Assembly (NCBI RefSeq): GCF_036021035.1 | Contig: NZ_CP107930.1 | Location: 2,170,001 to 2,234,000, forward strand | Source: Kineococcus sp. NBC_00420 | GTDB lineage: Bacteria > Actinomycetota > Actinomycetes > Actinomycetales > Kineococcaceae | DNA length: 64,000 bases | Direction of reading: 5' to 3' | Part shown: in pieces, positions 53,171 through 60,277 of the stretch | How the letters are laid out: the number at the start of each line of letters is the position of its first letter | How positions within the stretch are numbered: position 1 is the stretch's first letter | Program-made: the position numbers and the translations under genes | Notes under the pieces: generated by a model | The model's database searches: none | What the model was told of the DNA's origin: nothing | What the model saw: the letters and a program-made list of their open reading frames with translations, nothing else

Positions 53171-54081
53171 GCGCACCCGAACTGGTCCGGTCCGGCTCCA
53201 CGCGCGGGCGTGGCCGCCACGGCGACACCCTCGTCGTCCAGAAACCGCGTCGAAGCCGTCAGTGGGTCCTGGGTCGCGTCGTCACCCACGGCTGCATCAT
53301 CATCGGGGTCGTCTTCGCCCTGTTCCCGTTCTACTGGCTGCTCGTCATGTCGACCAGCACCACGGCGCAGATCTTCGGGTACCCGCCCCGGCTCATCCCC
53401 AGCACGCACCTGCTGGAGAACCTGCGCAACGTCGTCACGAGCGTGGACCTGCCGAGCTCGCTGCTGAACTCGTTCGTCGTCTCCGGGTCGCTCGCGGTCC
53501 TCGTCGTGCTCTTCGACTCCCTCGCCGCGTTCGCCTTCGCGAAGTTCCGCTTCCCCGGTCGCAACGTGCTGTTCACGGTCCTGCTGGCGACCTTCCTCGT
53601 CCCGGGCAACCTCTCCCTCGTCCCGAGCTTCATCCTGATGTCGAAGCTCGGCTGGGTCGGTGACCTCCAGGCCCTCATCGTCCCCGGCATCGCCAACGCC
53701 TTCGGGATCTTCCTGCTGCGCCAGTTCGCCACCGCCTCGATCCCGGACGAGCTCGTCGAGGCGGCGACCCTCGACGGCGCCGGGTTCTTCCGCACCTGGT
53801 GGTCGGTCGCCATCCCGATGCTGCGTGGTGGTCTCGCGTTCCTCGGGATCTTCACCTTCGTGACGGCCTGGAACGACTACGTCTGGCCACTGGTCGTCCT
53901 GGTGAACCCGCAACGACAGACCCTGCAGACGGCGCTGGCCCAGTTGAACTCGGTCTACACGACCGACTACGGGATGATCATGGCCGGCGCCGTGGTCAGC
54001 GTCGTCCCCCTCATCGGGATCTTCCTCATCGGCTCGCGGCACTTCATCGCCAACATCGCGGCCGGAGCGCTCAAGGGCTGA
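53167..54081 (+). CDS. Sugar ABC transporter permease, MalG type (CUT1)
   Basis: 304 residues. Helix 1 THGCIIIGVVFALFPFYWLLVMS, then FRFPGRNVLFTVLLATFLVPGNL, EAA loop LVEAATLDGAGFFRTWWSVAIP, and the usual NIAAGALKG C terminus. ATG 53167 overlaps the previous stop (ATGA). No ATPase gene follows; the next gene is an unrelated PhzF protein behind a hairpin. Confidence 0.94.
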   Translation: MSAPELVRSGSTRGRGRHGDTLVVQKPRRSRQWVLGRVVTHGCIIIGVVFALFPFYWLLVMSTSTTAQIFGYPPRLIPSTHLLENLRNVVTSVDLPSSLLNSFVVSGSLAVLVVLFDSLAAFAFAKFRFPGRNVLFTVLLATFLVPGNLSLVPSFILMSKLGWVGDLQALIVPGIANAFGIFLLRQFATASIPDELVEAATLDGAGFFRTWWSVAIPMLRGGLAFLGIFTFVTAWNDYVWPLVVLVNPQRQTLQTALAQLNSVYTTDYGMIMAGAVVSVVPLIGIFLIGSRHFIANIAAGALKG

Positions 54082-54094
54082 GCCGCTCCCACCG

Positions 54095-54135
54095 CAGGAC
54101 GTCCACGTCGTAGAGTCCGCGACGTGGACGTCCTG
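54095..54135. promoter_or_regulatory. 16-bp perfect inverted repeat covering the phzF start
   Basis: Arms 54095-54110 (CAGGACGTCCACGTCG) and 54120-54135 are exact reverse complements with a 9-nt loop. The right arm contains the GTG start and next three codons of phzF; the loop contains TAGAGT, a good -10 box 7 nt before the GTG. In read-through mRNA from the ABC operon the hairpin would bury the start and may stop transcription; a transcript starting at the GTG would lack the left arm. Confidence 0.8.
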
Positions 54136-54966
54136 CGTTACGCCGCCTTCACCACGGACCCGGCGGGGGGGAACCCCGCGGGCATCGTCCTCGACGCCGT
54201 CGACGCGACCGCCGGGGAGATGCTCGCCGTCGCCGCGGACGTGGGCTACGCCGAGACCGCCTTCGTCGTCGACGTCGCGCACGGCGTGGAACGGCGGTTC
54301 GGGTTGCGCTACTTCTCCCCGCACGCGGAGGTCCCCTTCTGCGGGCACGCGACCGTGGCGACGGCCGTCGCCCTCGCCGAACGCCACGGGGCGGGACCCT
54401 TCACCTTCCAGACCCCGGTCGGGCTCGTGGCCCTGGAGACCCACCTCACCGACGGCGTGGCCACCGCGTCGTTCACCAGCGTCGAACCCGCGGTCGAGGA
54501 GCTGCCGGACGCGACGCTCAGCGAGGTCCTCGACCTGCTGGGGCTGCGGCGGGCGGACCTCGACGCGGACCACCCGCCGCGCCTCGCGGCCGCCGGGAAC
54601 CCGCACCCGGTCCTGGTGCTGCGGGACGGTCCGACGTTCGACGGGTTCCGGTTCGACCCCGTGCGGGCCCGGCAGGTGCTGGACGCGCACGGCTGGCCGG
54701 CCACCGTCAGCGTCCTGCACCGCCGCGAACCCGGGGTGTTCGAGGCCCGGAACCTCTTCCCCGTCGGCGGCATCGCCGAGGATCCCGCGACGGGGTCGGC
54801 CGCGGCGGCGTTCGGGGGCTACCTGCGGGCACTGGGTCTGGTGCACCCGCCGGAACGCGTCACGATCCACCAGGGCCGGCACGTCGGACGTCCCGGCGTG
54901 CTCACCGTCGACGTCCCCGCCACCGGCGGCATCGTCGTCACGGGGTCCGCGGTGCCCATCGCGTGA
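54124..54966 (+). CDS. PhzF-family isomerase/epimerase-like protein
   Basis: 280 residues. YAAFTTDPAGGNPAGIVLDA at the start, YAETAFV (with the catalytic Glu seen in PhzF), RYFSPHAEVPFCGHATVATAVAL, and AEDPATGSAAAAFGGYL are the family landmarks. PhzF-fold proteins isomerise small metabolites; the substrate is unknown outside phenazine clusters. No ribosome site; GTG 54124 lies 7 nt after TAGAGT and inside an inverted-repeat arm. Confidence 0.9.
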   Translation: MDVLRYAAFTTDPAGGNPAGIVLDAVDATAGEMLAVAADVGYAETAFVVDVAHGVERRFGLRYFSPHAEVPFCGHATVATAVALAERHGAGPFTFQTPVGLVALETHLTDGVATASFTSVEPAVEELPDATLSEVLDLLGLRRADLDADHPPRLAAAGNPHPVLVLRDGPTFDGFRFDPVRARQVLDAHGWPATVSVLHRREPGVFEARNLFPVGGIAEDPATGSAAAAFGGYLRALGLVHPPERVTIHQGRHVGRPGVLTVDVPATGGIVVTGSAVPIA

Positions 54967-55004
54967 CGCGGGTGCGCCACGGTTCCGACCGGAGGGTGGG
55001 GACG

Positions 55005-55059
55005 GAGTGGAACGTTCAGCGGCTCCCCGGCACCCGAAGACCCGCAGAACGTTCCACTC
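55005..55059. repeat. 13-bp perfect inverted repeat between convergent genes
   Basis: GAGTGGAACGTTC (55005-55017) and GAACGTTCCACTC (55047-55059), 29-bp spacer, in the 127-bp gap between phzF (+) and the GGDEF gene (-). It can serve as a terminator, but each arm also holds the palindromic core GGAACGTTC, so a protein-binding role is possible. Confidence 0.75.
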
Positions 55060-55093
55060 GCGGGTCCATCGCCCTCGAGCACGAGATCGGCGC

Positions 55094-56677
55094 CTAGCGG
55101 GTCACGACGCAGTTGCGCCCCGCCGCCTTCGCGGCGTAGAGACGCGCGTCGGCCGCGGACAGCAGCGACGCCTTGTCCCCCGCGGGGTCCAGGGTGGCGA
55201 CCCCGGCGCTGACGGTGATGCCCCGCCGGGGGGTGACCGCGGACCAGTCGTGCCCCGCGACCGTCCGCCGGACCCACTCGGCCGCACGGGCCGCGTACCC
55301 CTCGTCGTCGCTCGCCAGGACGAGCACGAACTCCTCGCCCCCCAGGCGCGCCGCGAAGGAGTCCGGGAACCGCACCACGGCGTCGGCCAGGATGCCGGCG
55401 AAGATGCAGAGGACCTGGTCCCCCACCTCGTGGGAGAACGTGTCGTTGACCGTCTTGAAGTGGTCGAGGTCGAGCAGGACCGCGCTCACGAGCCGTCCGC
55501 CCACCTGGAACCCCGTGATGAGTTCCGGGAGCCGTTCGTCGACGAAGAGCCGGTTGCCCAGCCCCGTCAGCGGATCGCGACGGGCCTCCTCGCGGTAGCG
55601 GGCGGCCTCCTCCCGGGCGACGTCGGTCTCGAACATGGCCTGCCGGGCCCGGGCCTGCGCCTCGCGCTGCTCCGACAGCAACTCCTTGTCGGCCGCGTGG
55701 AAGGCCTTGTGGGTCTCGAAGGCCGCCCGCAGGTCGCCGAGGGCGGCGAACACCTCGGCCTGTTCCTCCAGGATCTGGGTGCGGACGTCGGCGAACCCCA
55801 CCCCGGTGCAGGCGGCCCGGGCCTCCTGGAGGGTCGCCGAGGCTGCGGCGGCGTCCCCGAGGACCCGCTGGGCGACCGCGAGGGTCAGCAGGTAGACGGG
55901 GAGGTCGTCGGCGTTCTTGATCTCCATCGCGGAGCTCGTCCGGACCGCGACCCGGGCGACCTCCTGGGCCGCGGCCGCGTCTCCGCAGAGCAGGTGGATG
56001 CGCGCGACGGTGTCGAGGGTGTTCGCGTTCAGGGGGCGGTCGTAGCGCCGGCTGAGCTCCTGGAGCAGGGCGAGTTCCCGTCGGGCGGCCGTGACGTCGC
56101 CGCGTTCGAGTTCGCAGTAGGCGCGGTTGTTGACGACCAGCAGGTGGAGCTGAGCGTCACCGAGGGCGAGTTCCTCGGCGCGTCGGTACCAGGACCGGGA
56201 GTCCTCGTGCGCTCCGAGTTCGTCCAGGAGGTCCGCGACCTTGATGAGGACCCGTGTCCGGACGCGTTGCGGGACGTCGTCGTCGAAGGCCGCCGCCGCG
56301 TCCAGGGCGTGCTCGAGCGCCGTCGGCCGGTCGCCGATGTCGGTGAAGGAGCGGGCGAGGACCCAGCTGGCCCGCACCCGGAGCTCGCTCGTGAGGTCGG
56401 GGTGCTCACGCCGCACCGCGGCGATGGCGGCCGCCGCAGCCGCACCGTCACCGTCGCGCTGCAGGGCCTCGGCCTCCCAGACGCGGGCACAGGCCAGGGC
56501 CCCGCGCGCGCCCAGGTCCCAGGCCCGCCCGGCGAGGGAGCGGGCCACCCGGGCGCCCTCCGCGGGGTCCATGCCGACCAGGTCGTCGAGCTCGTCGAGC
56601 TCGTGGCGCAACTGCTGCACGGGGTCGAGCGAGACGTCGCGCACCGCCACGCCCACACCACCCGTCCTTCGACTCAC
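55094..56677 (-). CDS. Diguanylate cyclase: TPR-like sensor region plus GGDEF domain
   Basis: 527 residues. Residues ~20-330 are alpha-helical repeats resembling TPRs (ALEHALDAAAAFDDDVPQRVRTRVLIKVADLL, SWYRRAEELALGDAQLHLLVVNNRAYCELERGD). A short coiled linker (QREAQARARQAMFETDVAREEAARYREE) leads to GGDEF at ~360-527: DPLTGLGNRLFVDERL, LLDLDHFKTVNDTFSHEVGD, and the intact A-site RLGGEEFVLVL. It should make cyclic di-GMP. RFPD lies six residues before GGEEF, one more than a standard I-site. No membrane segment. The start may be one of several GTGs between 56677 and 56647. Confidence 0.9.
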   Translation of the reverse strand: MSRRTGGVGVAVRDVSLDPVQQLRHELDELDDLVGMDPAEGARVARSLAGRAWDLGARGALACARVWEAEALQRDGDGAAAAAAIAAVRREHPDLTSELRVRASWVLARSFTDIGDRPTALEHALDAAAAFDDDVPQRVRTRVLIKVADLLDELGAHEDSRSWYRRAEELALGDAQLHLLVVNNRAYCELERGDVTAARRELALLQELSRRYDRPLNANTLDTVARIHLLCGDAAAAQEVARVAVRTSSAMEIKNADDLPVYLLTLAVAQRVLGDAAAASATLQEARAACTGVGFADVRTQILEEQAEVFAALGDLRAAFETHKAFHAADKELLSEQREAQARARQAMFETDVAREEAARYREEARRDPLTGLGNRLFVDERLPELITGFQVGGRLVSAVLLDLDHFKTVNDTFSHEVGDQVLCIFAGILADAVVRFPDSFAARLGGEEFVLVLASDDEGYAARAAEWVRRTVAGHDWSAVTPRRGITVSAGVATLDPAGDKASLLSAADARLYAAKAAGRNCVVTR

Positions 56678-56734
56678 CGGGTCCCGTCGCGACCCTTCCG
56701 TGAGGGATCGGTACCGGGCGGCCGCGACTTGAGC

Positions 56735-58147
56735 TCAGTCGCGGACGAGCTGCAGACGTCGCGCCTGGTCCGAGGAGAACTTCCGCTCCGGGTCGACCTG
56801 GTCACGGACCGTCCGCCAGGCCGGCAGCTCCGGGTACATGCGTGCGAAGCGGTCGGCCGTGGTGCGGGAGTCCTTGGCCAGGTAGAGGCGGCCACCGGCG
56901 TCGAGGACCATCTCGTCGAGCAGGTCGCACAGCTGGTCCAGGCCCTTGCGGACGGGCAGGTCCACGGCGAGGGTCCAGCCGCGGGTCGGGAACGACAGCG
57001 GGGCGTCGTTGGCGTCCCCGAAGCGCTTGAGGACGTTCAGCGCCGAGATGTGACCGGACTCGACGATGGCCTCCATGCTGGCCTTCAGGACGTCGGTCCG
57101 GTCCAGGGGCACGACGAACTGGTACTGCAGGAAGCCGTTCGGACCGTAGGCCCGGTTCCAGTCCGCGAACAGGTCGAGCAGGTGGTAGAACTGCGTGATG
57201 TTCTGCACCACACCGGACTTGGTCTTCGACTTCCGGTAGTAGAACTCGTTCAGGGCTTTCGCTGACAGCCGGTTGAGCATCCCCGAGGGGAAGAGGTCGG
57301 GGAAGCTCGCGAGCTGCGGGGCGTCGAACTTCAGCGGGTCCTTGCGCAGTTCCGGAGGCAGGTCGGACAGCTTCGCCGAGGAGCCGCGCAGCAGGAACCC
57401 GCGACCCATGTGCGGGCCCGTCGTGACGGAGTCGAACCACGTCTTGGAGTACGTGTAGTTCTCGTCGTTCTTCTGCAGCCGCTCGAGCATGTCGTCGAAG
57501 TCGGGGGTCTGCTCGACGTCGGCGATGAAGTACGACGTCTCCACGCGGTCCAGGCGGATCTTCGCGCGGAGCACGATGCCGGTCAGACCCATGCCGCCCG
57601 TGGTGGCCAGGAACAGGTCGCGGTCCGGGCCGTCGGGGGTGAGGGTGCGCACCTGTCCGTCCGCCGTCAGCAGGTCCAGCGACAGCACGTGGCGGGTGAA
57701 GGTGCCCTGGGTGTGGTGGTTGCCGCCGTGGATGTCGGCGCCGATCGCGCCGCCGACGGTCACCTGCCGGGTCCCCGGCAGGACCGGCACCCACAGGCCG
57801 TGCGGCACGACGGCGCGCAGCAGCTGGTCCAGGGAGCAGCCGGCGTCGACGTCGGCGGTCGCGGCGTCCACGTCGATGTCGTGGATGCGGTCCAACGCGG
57901 TCATGTCGACGACGAGACCCCCCGCGTTCTGCGCCGGGTCGCCGTAGGAGCGGCCGAGGCCCCGGGCGATGACGCCGCGGGGACCGGCGGTGCGCACGGC
58001 TTCCGCGATGACGTCGAGGTCCTGGGTGTGCAGGACGGTGGCCGTCGTCGGCGCGGTGCGCCCCCATCCCGTGAGGCGCTGCGTCGTGCGCAGAGCTCCG
58101 TCGACGTCGGGGACGGGACCACTCTTGCGACCGGGGAAGCTCACCAC
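56735..58147 (-). CDS. dprE1: Decaprenylphosphoryl-beta-D-ribose oxidase
   Basis: 470 residues. FAD-binding (PCMH) region RGVIARGLGRSYGDPAQNAGG and PGTRQVTVGGAIGADIHGGNHH; C-terminal GGRLYLAKDSRTTADRFARMYP, which holds the essential Lys (Lys425, equivalent to Lys418 of the tuberculosis enzyme). It oxidises decaprenylphosphoryl-ribose on the way to arabinose donors for cell-wall arabinan. At the position of Cys387, target of benzothiazinones, there is Ala394 (GWTLAVDLP). GTG 58147 lies 7 nt after TAGGCT, suggesting a leaderless mRNA. dprE2 is not adjacent. Confidence 0.95.
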   Translation of the reverse strand: MVSFPGRKSGPVPDVDGALRTTQRLTGWGRTAPTTATVLHTQDLDVIAEAVRTAGPRGVIARGLGRSYGDPAQNAGGLVVDMTALDRIHDIDVDAATADVDAGCSLDQLLRAVVPHGLWVPVLPGTRQVTVGGAIGADIHGGNHHTQGTFTRHVLSLDLLTADGQVRTLTPDGPDRDLFLATTGGMGLTGIVLRAKIRLDRVETSYFIADVEQTPDFDDMLERLQKNDENYTYSKTWFDSVTTGPHMGRGFLLRGSSAKLSDLPPELRKDPLKFDAPQLASFPDLFPSGMLNRLSAKALNEFYYRKSKTKSGVVQNITQFYHLLDLFADWNRAYGPNGFLQYQFVVPLDRTDVLKASMEAIVESGHISALNVLKRFGDANDAPLSFPTRGWTLAVDLPVRKGLDQLCDLLDEMVLDAGGRLYLAKDSRTTADRFARMYPELPAWRTVRDQVDPERKFSSDQARRLQLVRD

Positions 58148-58398
58148 GGACGCGAGCCTAACCGCCGGGCCGCGGATCCCACGGACGGCGGCTGCAGTCG
58201 GGCCCCGAACCGCCGATCCCCGACCGACCCCGCGCTCCACCTGCTGCCGTCGTTCGTGAGCACTGTCCTGAGGGCGTTCGTGGTGGCGAGACGTGGTTGC
58301 CCCGAACCGCACGAAGGGGGCGGGACGGGACCGGCTGGTCGCCGATCCCCCCGGACGTCGGAGCGGCGCGGCGCCGGGTCGGTGGCAGACTCGGCGCC

Positions 58399-59058
58399 GT
58401 GAGCCAACGCACCCGCACCGAGGTCGCCCGACTGGTCGACCACACCCTGCTGAAGCCCGAGGCGACCGCCGCCGACGTCGCGGCGCTGTGCGAGGAGGCT
58501 CGGTCGCTGGGCGTCCTCGCCGTCTGCGTCTCGCCGAACATGCTCCCCGTCCGGGGCGAGGGTCTCGTCGTCGCCACGGTGTGCGGTTTCCCGTCCGGCA
58601 AGCACACCAGCGCGGTGAAGGCGGCGGAGGCCACCCTCGCCGCGCGGGCCGGGGCGGACGAGGTCGACATGGTCATCGACGTCGGCGCGGCCCTGGCCGG
58701 TGACTACGACGCCGTCCGCGACGACATCGCAACCGTGCGGGCGGCTATCCCGTCCCCGACCGTCCTCAAGGTCATCGTCGAGTCCGCCGCGCTGCCCGAC
58801 GAGGCGCTGGTCGCGGTGTGCCGGGCGGCCGAGGCTGCCAGCGCCGACTTCGTGAAGACGTCGACTGGTTTCCACCCCAGCGGCGGTGCGAGCGTGCACG
58901 CCGTCGAGATCATGCACGCGACCGTCGGAGGTCGGCTCGGCATCAAGGCCAGCGGCGGGATCCGTTCGACGGAGGCCGCGCTCGCGCTGCTCGACGCCGG
59001 CGCGACCCGCCTGGGCCTGTCGGGGACGGCCGCGGTGCTGGCCGGGTTGGCGGAGTGA
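58399..59058 (+). CDS. deoC: Deoxyribose-phosphate aldolase
   Basis: 219 residues, normal for Deo[78 protein letters not shown] (Schiff-base Lys in VLKVI), [14 protein letters not shown] and [15 protein letters not shown] are all present. Cleaves deoxyribose-5-phosphate to acetaldehyde and glyceraldehyde-3-phosphate. GTG 58399 follows CAGACT by 7 nt. 20 bp upstream of the HAD phosphatase gene, likely one operon. Confidence 0.97.
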   Translation: MSQRTRTEVARLVDHTLLKPEATAADVAALCEEARSLGVLAVCVSPNMLPVRGEGLVVATVCGFPSGKHTSAVKAAEATLAARAGADEVDMVIDVGAALAGDYDAVRDDIATVRAAIPSPTVLKVIVESAALPDEALVAVCRAAEAASADFVKTSTGFHPSGGASVHAVEIMHATVGGRLGIKASGGIRSTEAALALLDAGATRLGLSGTAAVLAGLAE

Positions 59059-59078
59059 GAGCCGTGGAGGGGAACGAG

Positions 59079-59858
59079 ATGGGCGACACCCGGGCCATCG
59101 AGTGCTGGCTGACCGACATGGACGGCGTGCTGGTCCACGAGGACCACGCGCTGCCCGGTGCGGCGGAGTTCCTGCAGCGGCTGGCGGACTCGAGCCGCCG
59201 GTTCCTGGTGCTCACGAACAACTCGATCTTCACTCCACGCGACCTCGCCGCCCGCCTCTCCCGCAGCGGGATCGAGGTCCCCGAGGAGAACATCTGGACC
59301 TCGGCGCTCGCGACGGCGGACTTCCTGGCCCGGCAGATGCCCGGCGGTTCGGCCTACGTCATCGGCGAGTCCGGGCTGACGACGGCGCTCTACGAGGCCG
59401 GGTACACGATGACCGACACCGACCCCGACTACGTCGTCCTCGGCGAGACGCGGACGTACTCGTTCGAGGCCATCACGAAGGCGATCCGCCTCGTCGAGGC
59501 CGGGGCGCGGTTCATCGCCACGAACCCCGACGCCACCGGCCCCTCGAAGGAGGGATCGTTGCCGGCGACGGGGTCCGTGGCGGCGCTCATCACCCGCGCG
59601 ACCGGGGCGGAGCCCTACTTCGTGGGGAAACCCAACCCCATGATGTTCCGGTCGGCGATGAACCGGATCGAGGCGCACTCCGAGACGACCGCGATGATCG
59701 GCGACCGGATGGACACCGACGTCGTCGCCGGAATCGAGGCCGGCCTGCGCACGTTCCTCGTCCTCACCGGGTCGACGAAGCGCGAACAGGTCCGGCGGTT
59801 CCCGTTCCAGCCCCACCGGATCGTGGACGGCATCGGGGACCTGATCGACCTGATCTGA
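59079..59858 (+). CDS. HAD-IIA phosphatase, NagD-like
   Basis: 259 residues. Motif I ECWLTDMDGVLVHED, motif II FLVLTNNSIFTPRDLA, the C2-cap PDYVVLGETRTYSFE, motif III KPNPMMF and motif IV AMIGDRMDTDVVAGIEAGLRTFLVLTG. NagD-type enzymes dephosphorylate nucleotides or sugar phosphates. ATG 59079 has GGAGGGG upstream. Follows deoC on the same strand, suggesting a joint role in nucleoside/sugar-phosphate turnover. Confidence 0.94.
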   Translation: MGDTRAIECWLTDMDGVLVHEDHALPGAAEFLQRLADSSRRFLVLTNNSIFTPRDLAARLSRSGIEVPEENIWTSALATADFLARQMPGGSAYVIGESGLTTALYEAGYTMTDTDPDYVVLGETRTYSFEAITKAIRLVEAGARFIATNPDATGPSKEGSLPATGSVAALITRATGAEPYFVGKPNPMMFRSAMNRIEAHSETTAMIGDRMDTDVVAGIEAGLRTFLVLTGSTKREQVRRFPFQPHRIVDGIGDLIDLI

Positions 59859-59873
59859 GGTCGGGGCTGCGGG

Positions 59874-60191
59874 TCAGACCTCGGCGCCGAGGACGTGCGC
59901 CATCACGCGGTGGCCCCGGGCCTCGTCGTGCCGGCTCTGCCGTTCGAGGGTGCGCGACAGCAGCAGGTGCGCGAACGCGTCGGACGGCGTGCGGCGCACC
60001 AGGTCCCGCGCCTGCTCCTCCGCCTTGGACAGCATGGCGGCACCGAAGTAGGTGCGGGCCAGGAGTTCGCGCAGGGAGCGGTCGTCGGGGTTCTTCTCGA
60101 CCAGGGGTTCGAGCAGCCGCACGCCCTCGGTGAAGCGGCGGTCGTCGAACGCCTCGCGGGCGAGTTCGAAGCTCAGGAGGTCGATGTTCAC
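59874..60191 (-). CDS. Small tetratricopeptide-repeat protein
   Basis: 105 residues, about two to three TPR motifs: SFELAREAFDDRRFTEGVRLLEPLVEKNPDDRSLRELLARTYFGAAMLSKAEEQARDLVRRTPSDAFAHLLLSRTL. No membrane or catalytic features; likely a protein-binding adaptor. Start GTG 60191. It is downstream of the nuclease-like gene and a PIN-toxin remnant on the same strand. Confidence 0.85.
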   Translation of the reverse strand: MNIDLLSFELAREAFDDRRFTEGVRLLEPLVEKNPDDRSLRELLARTYFGAAMLSKAEEQARDLVRRTPSDAFAHLLLSRTLERQSRHDEARGHRVMAHVLGAEV

Positions 60192-60202
60192 GAGGGTCTC
60201 AA

Positions 60203-60277
60203 CTAAGCCGTGAGAGCGGGCATTCCCTCAACGCGCCTGAACCCCTTATCGAGGGTGACCAGCACCCTCCTAGCTAT
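60203..60277 (-). pseudogene. C-terminal remnant of a PIN-domain (VapC-like) toxin
   Basis: On the minus strand one frame reads RRVLVTLDKGFRRVEGMPAL then TA and a TAG stop at 60203-60205. LVTLDKGF followed by a short Gly-rich turn is how many VapC toxins end. There is no start codon or upstream toxin body; the frame runs into the 3' end of the nuclease-like gene. It looks like the surviving 3' tip of a vapC replaced by the insert. Identification is from about 20 residues. Confidence 0.5.
60251..60269 (-). terminator. Hairpin directly after the nuclease-like gene
   Basis: GAGGGTG/CACCCTC (60251-60257, 60263-60269) with a 5-nt loop, abutting the TAG stop (60270-60272). May end the nuclease transcript, though it also falls inside the PIN remnant. 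Confidence 0.5.

Noticed and set aside
56650-56677. Reading the GGDEF protein as having a standard product-inhibition (I) site
   Set aside because: The RFPD is six residues before GGEEF rather than five, so the site cannot be claimed without structural alignment.
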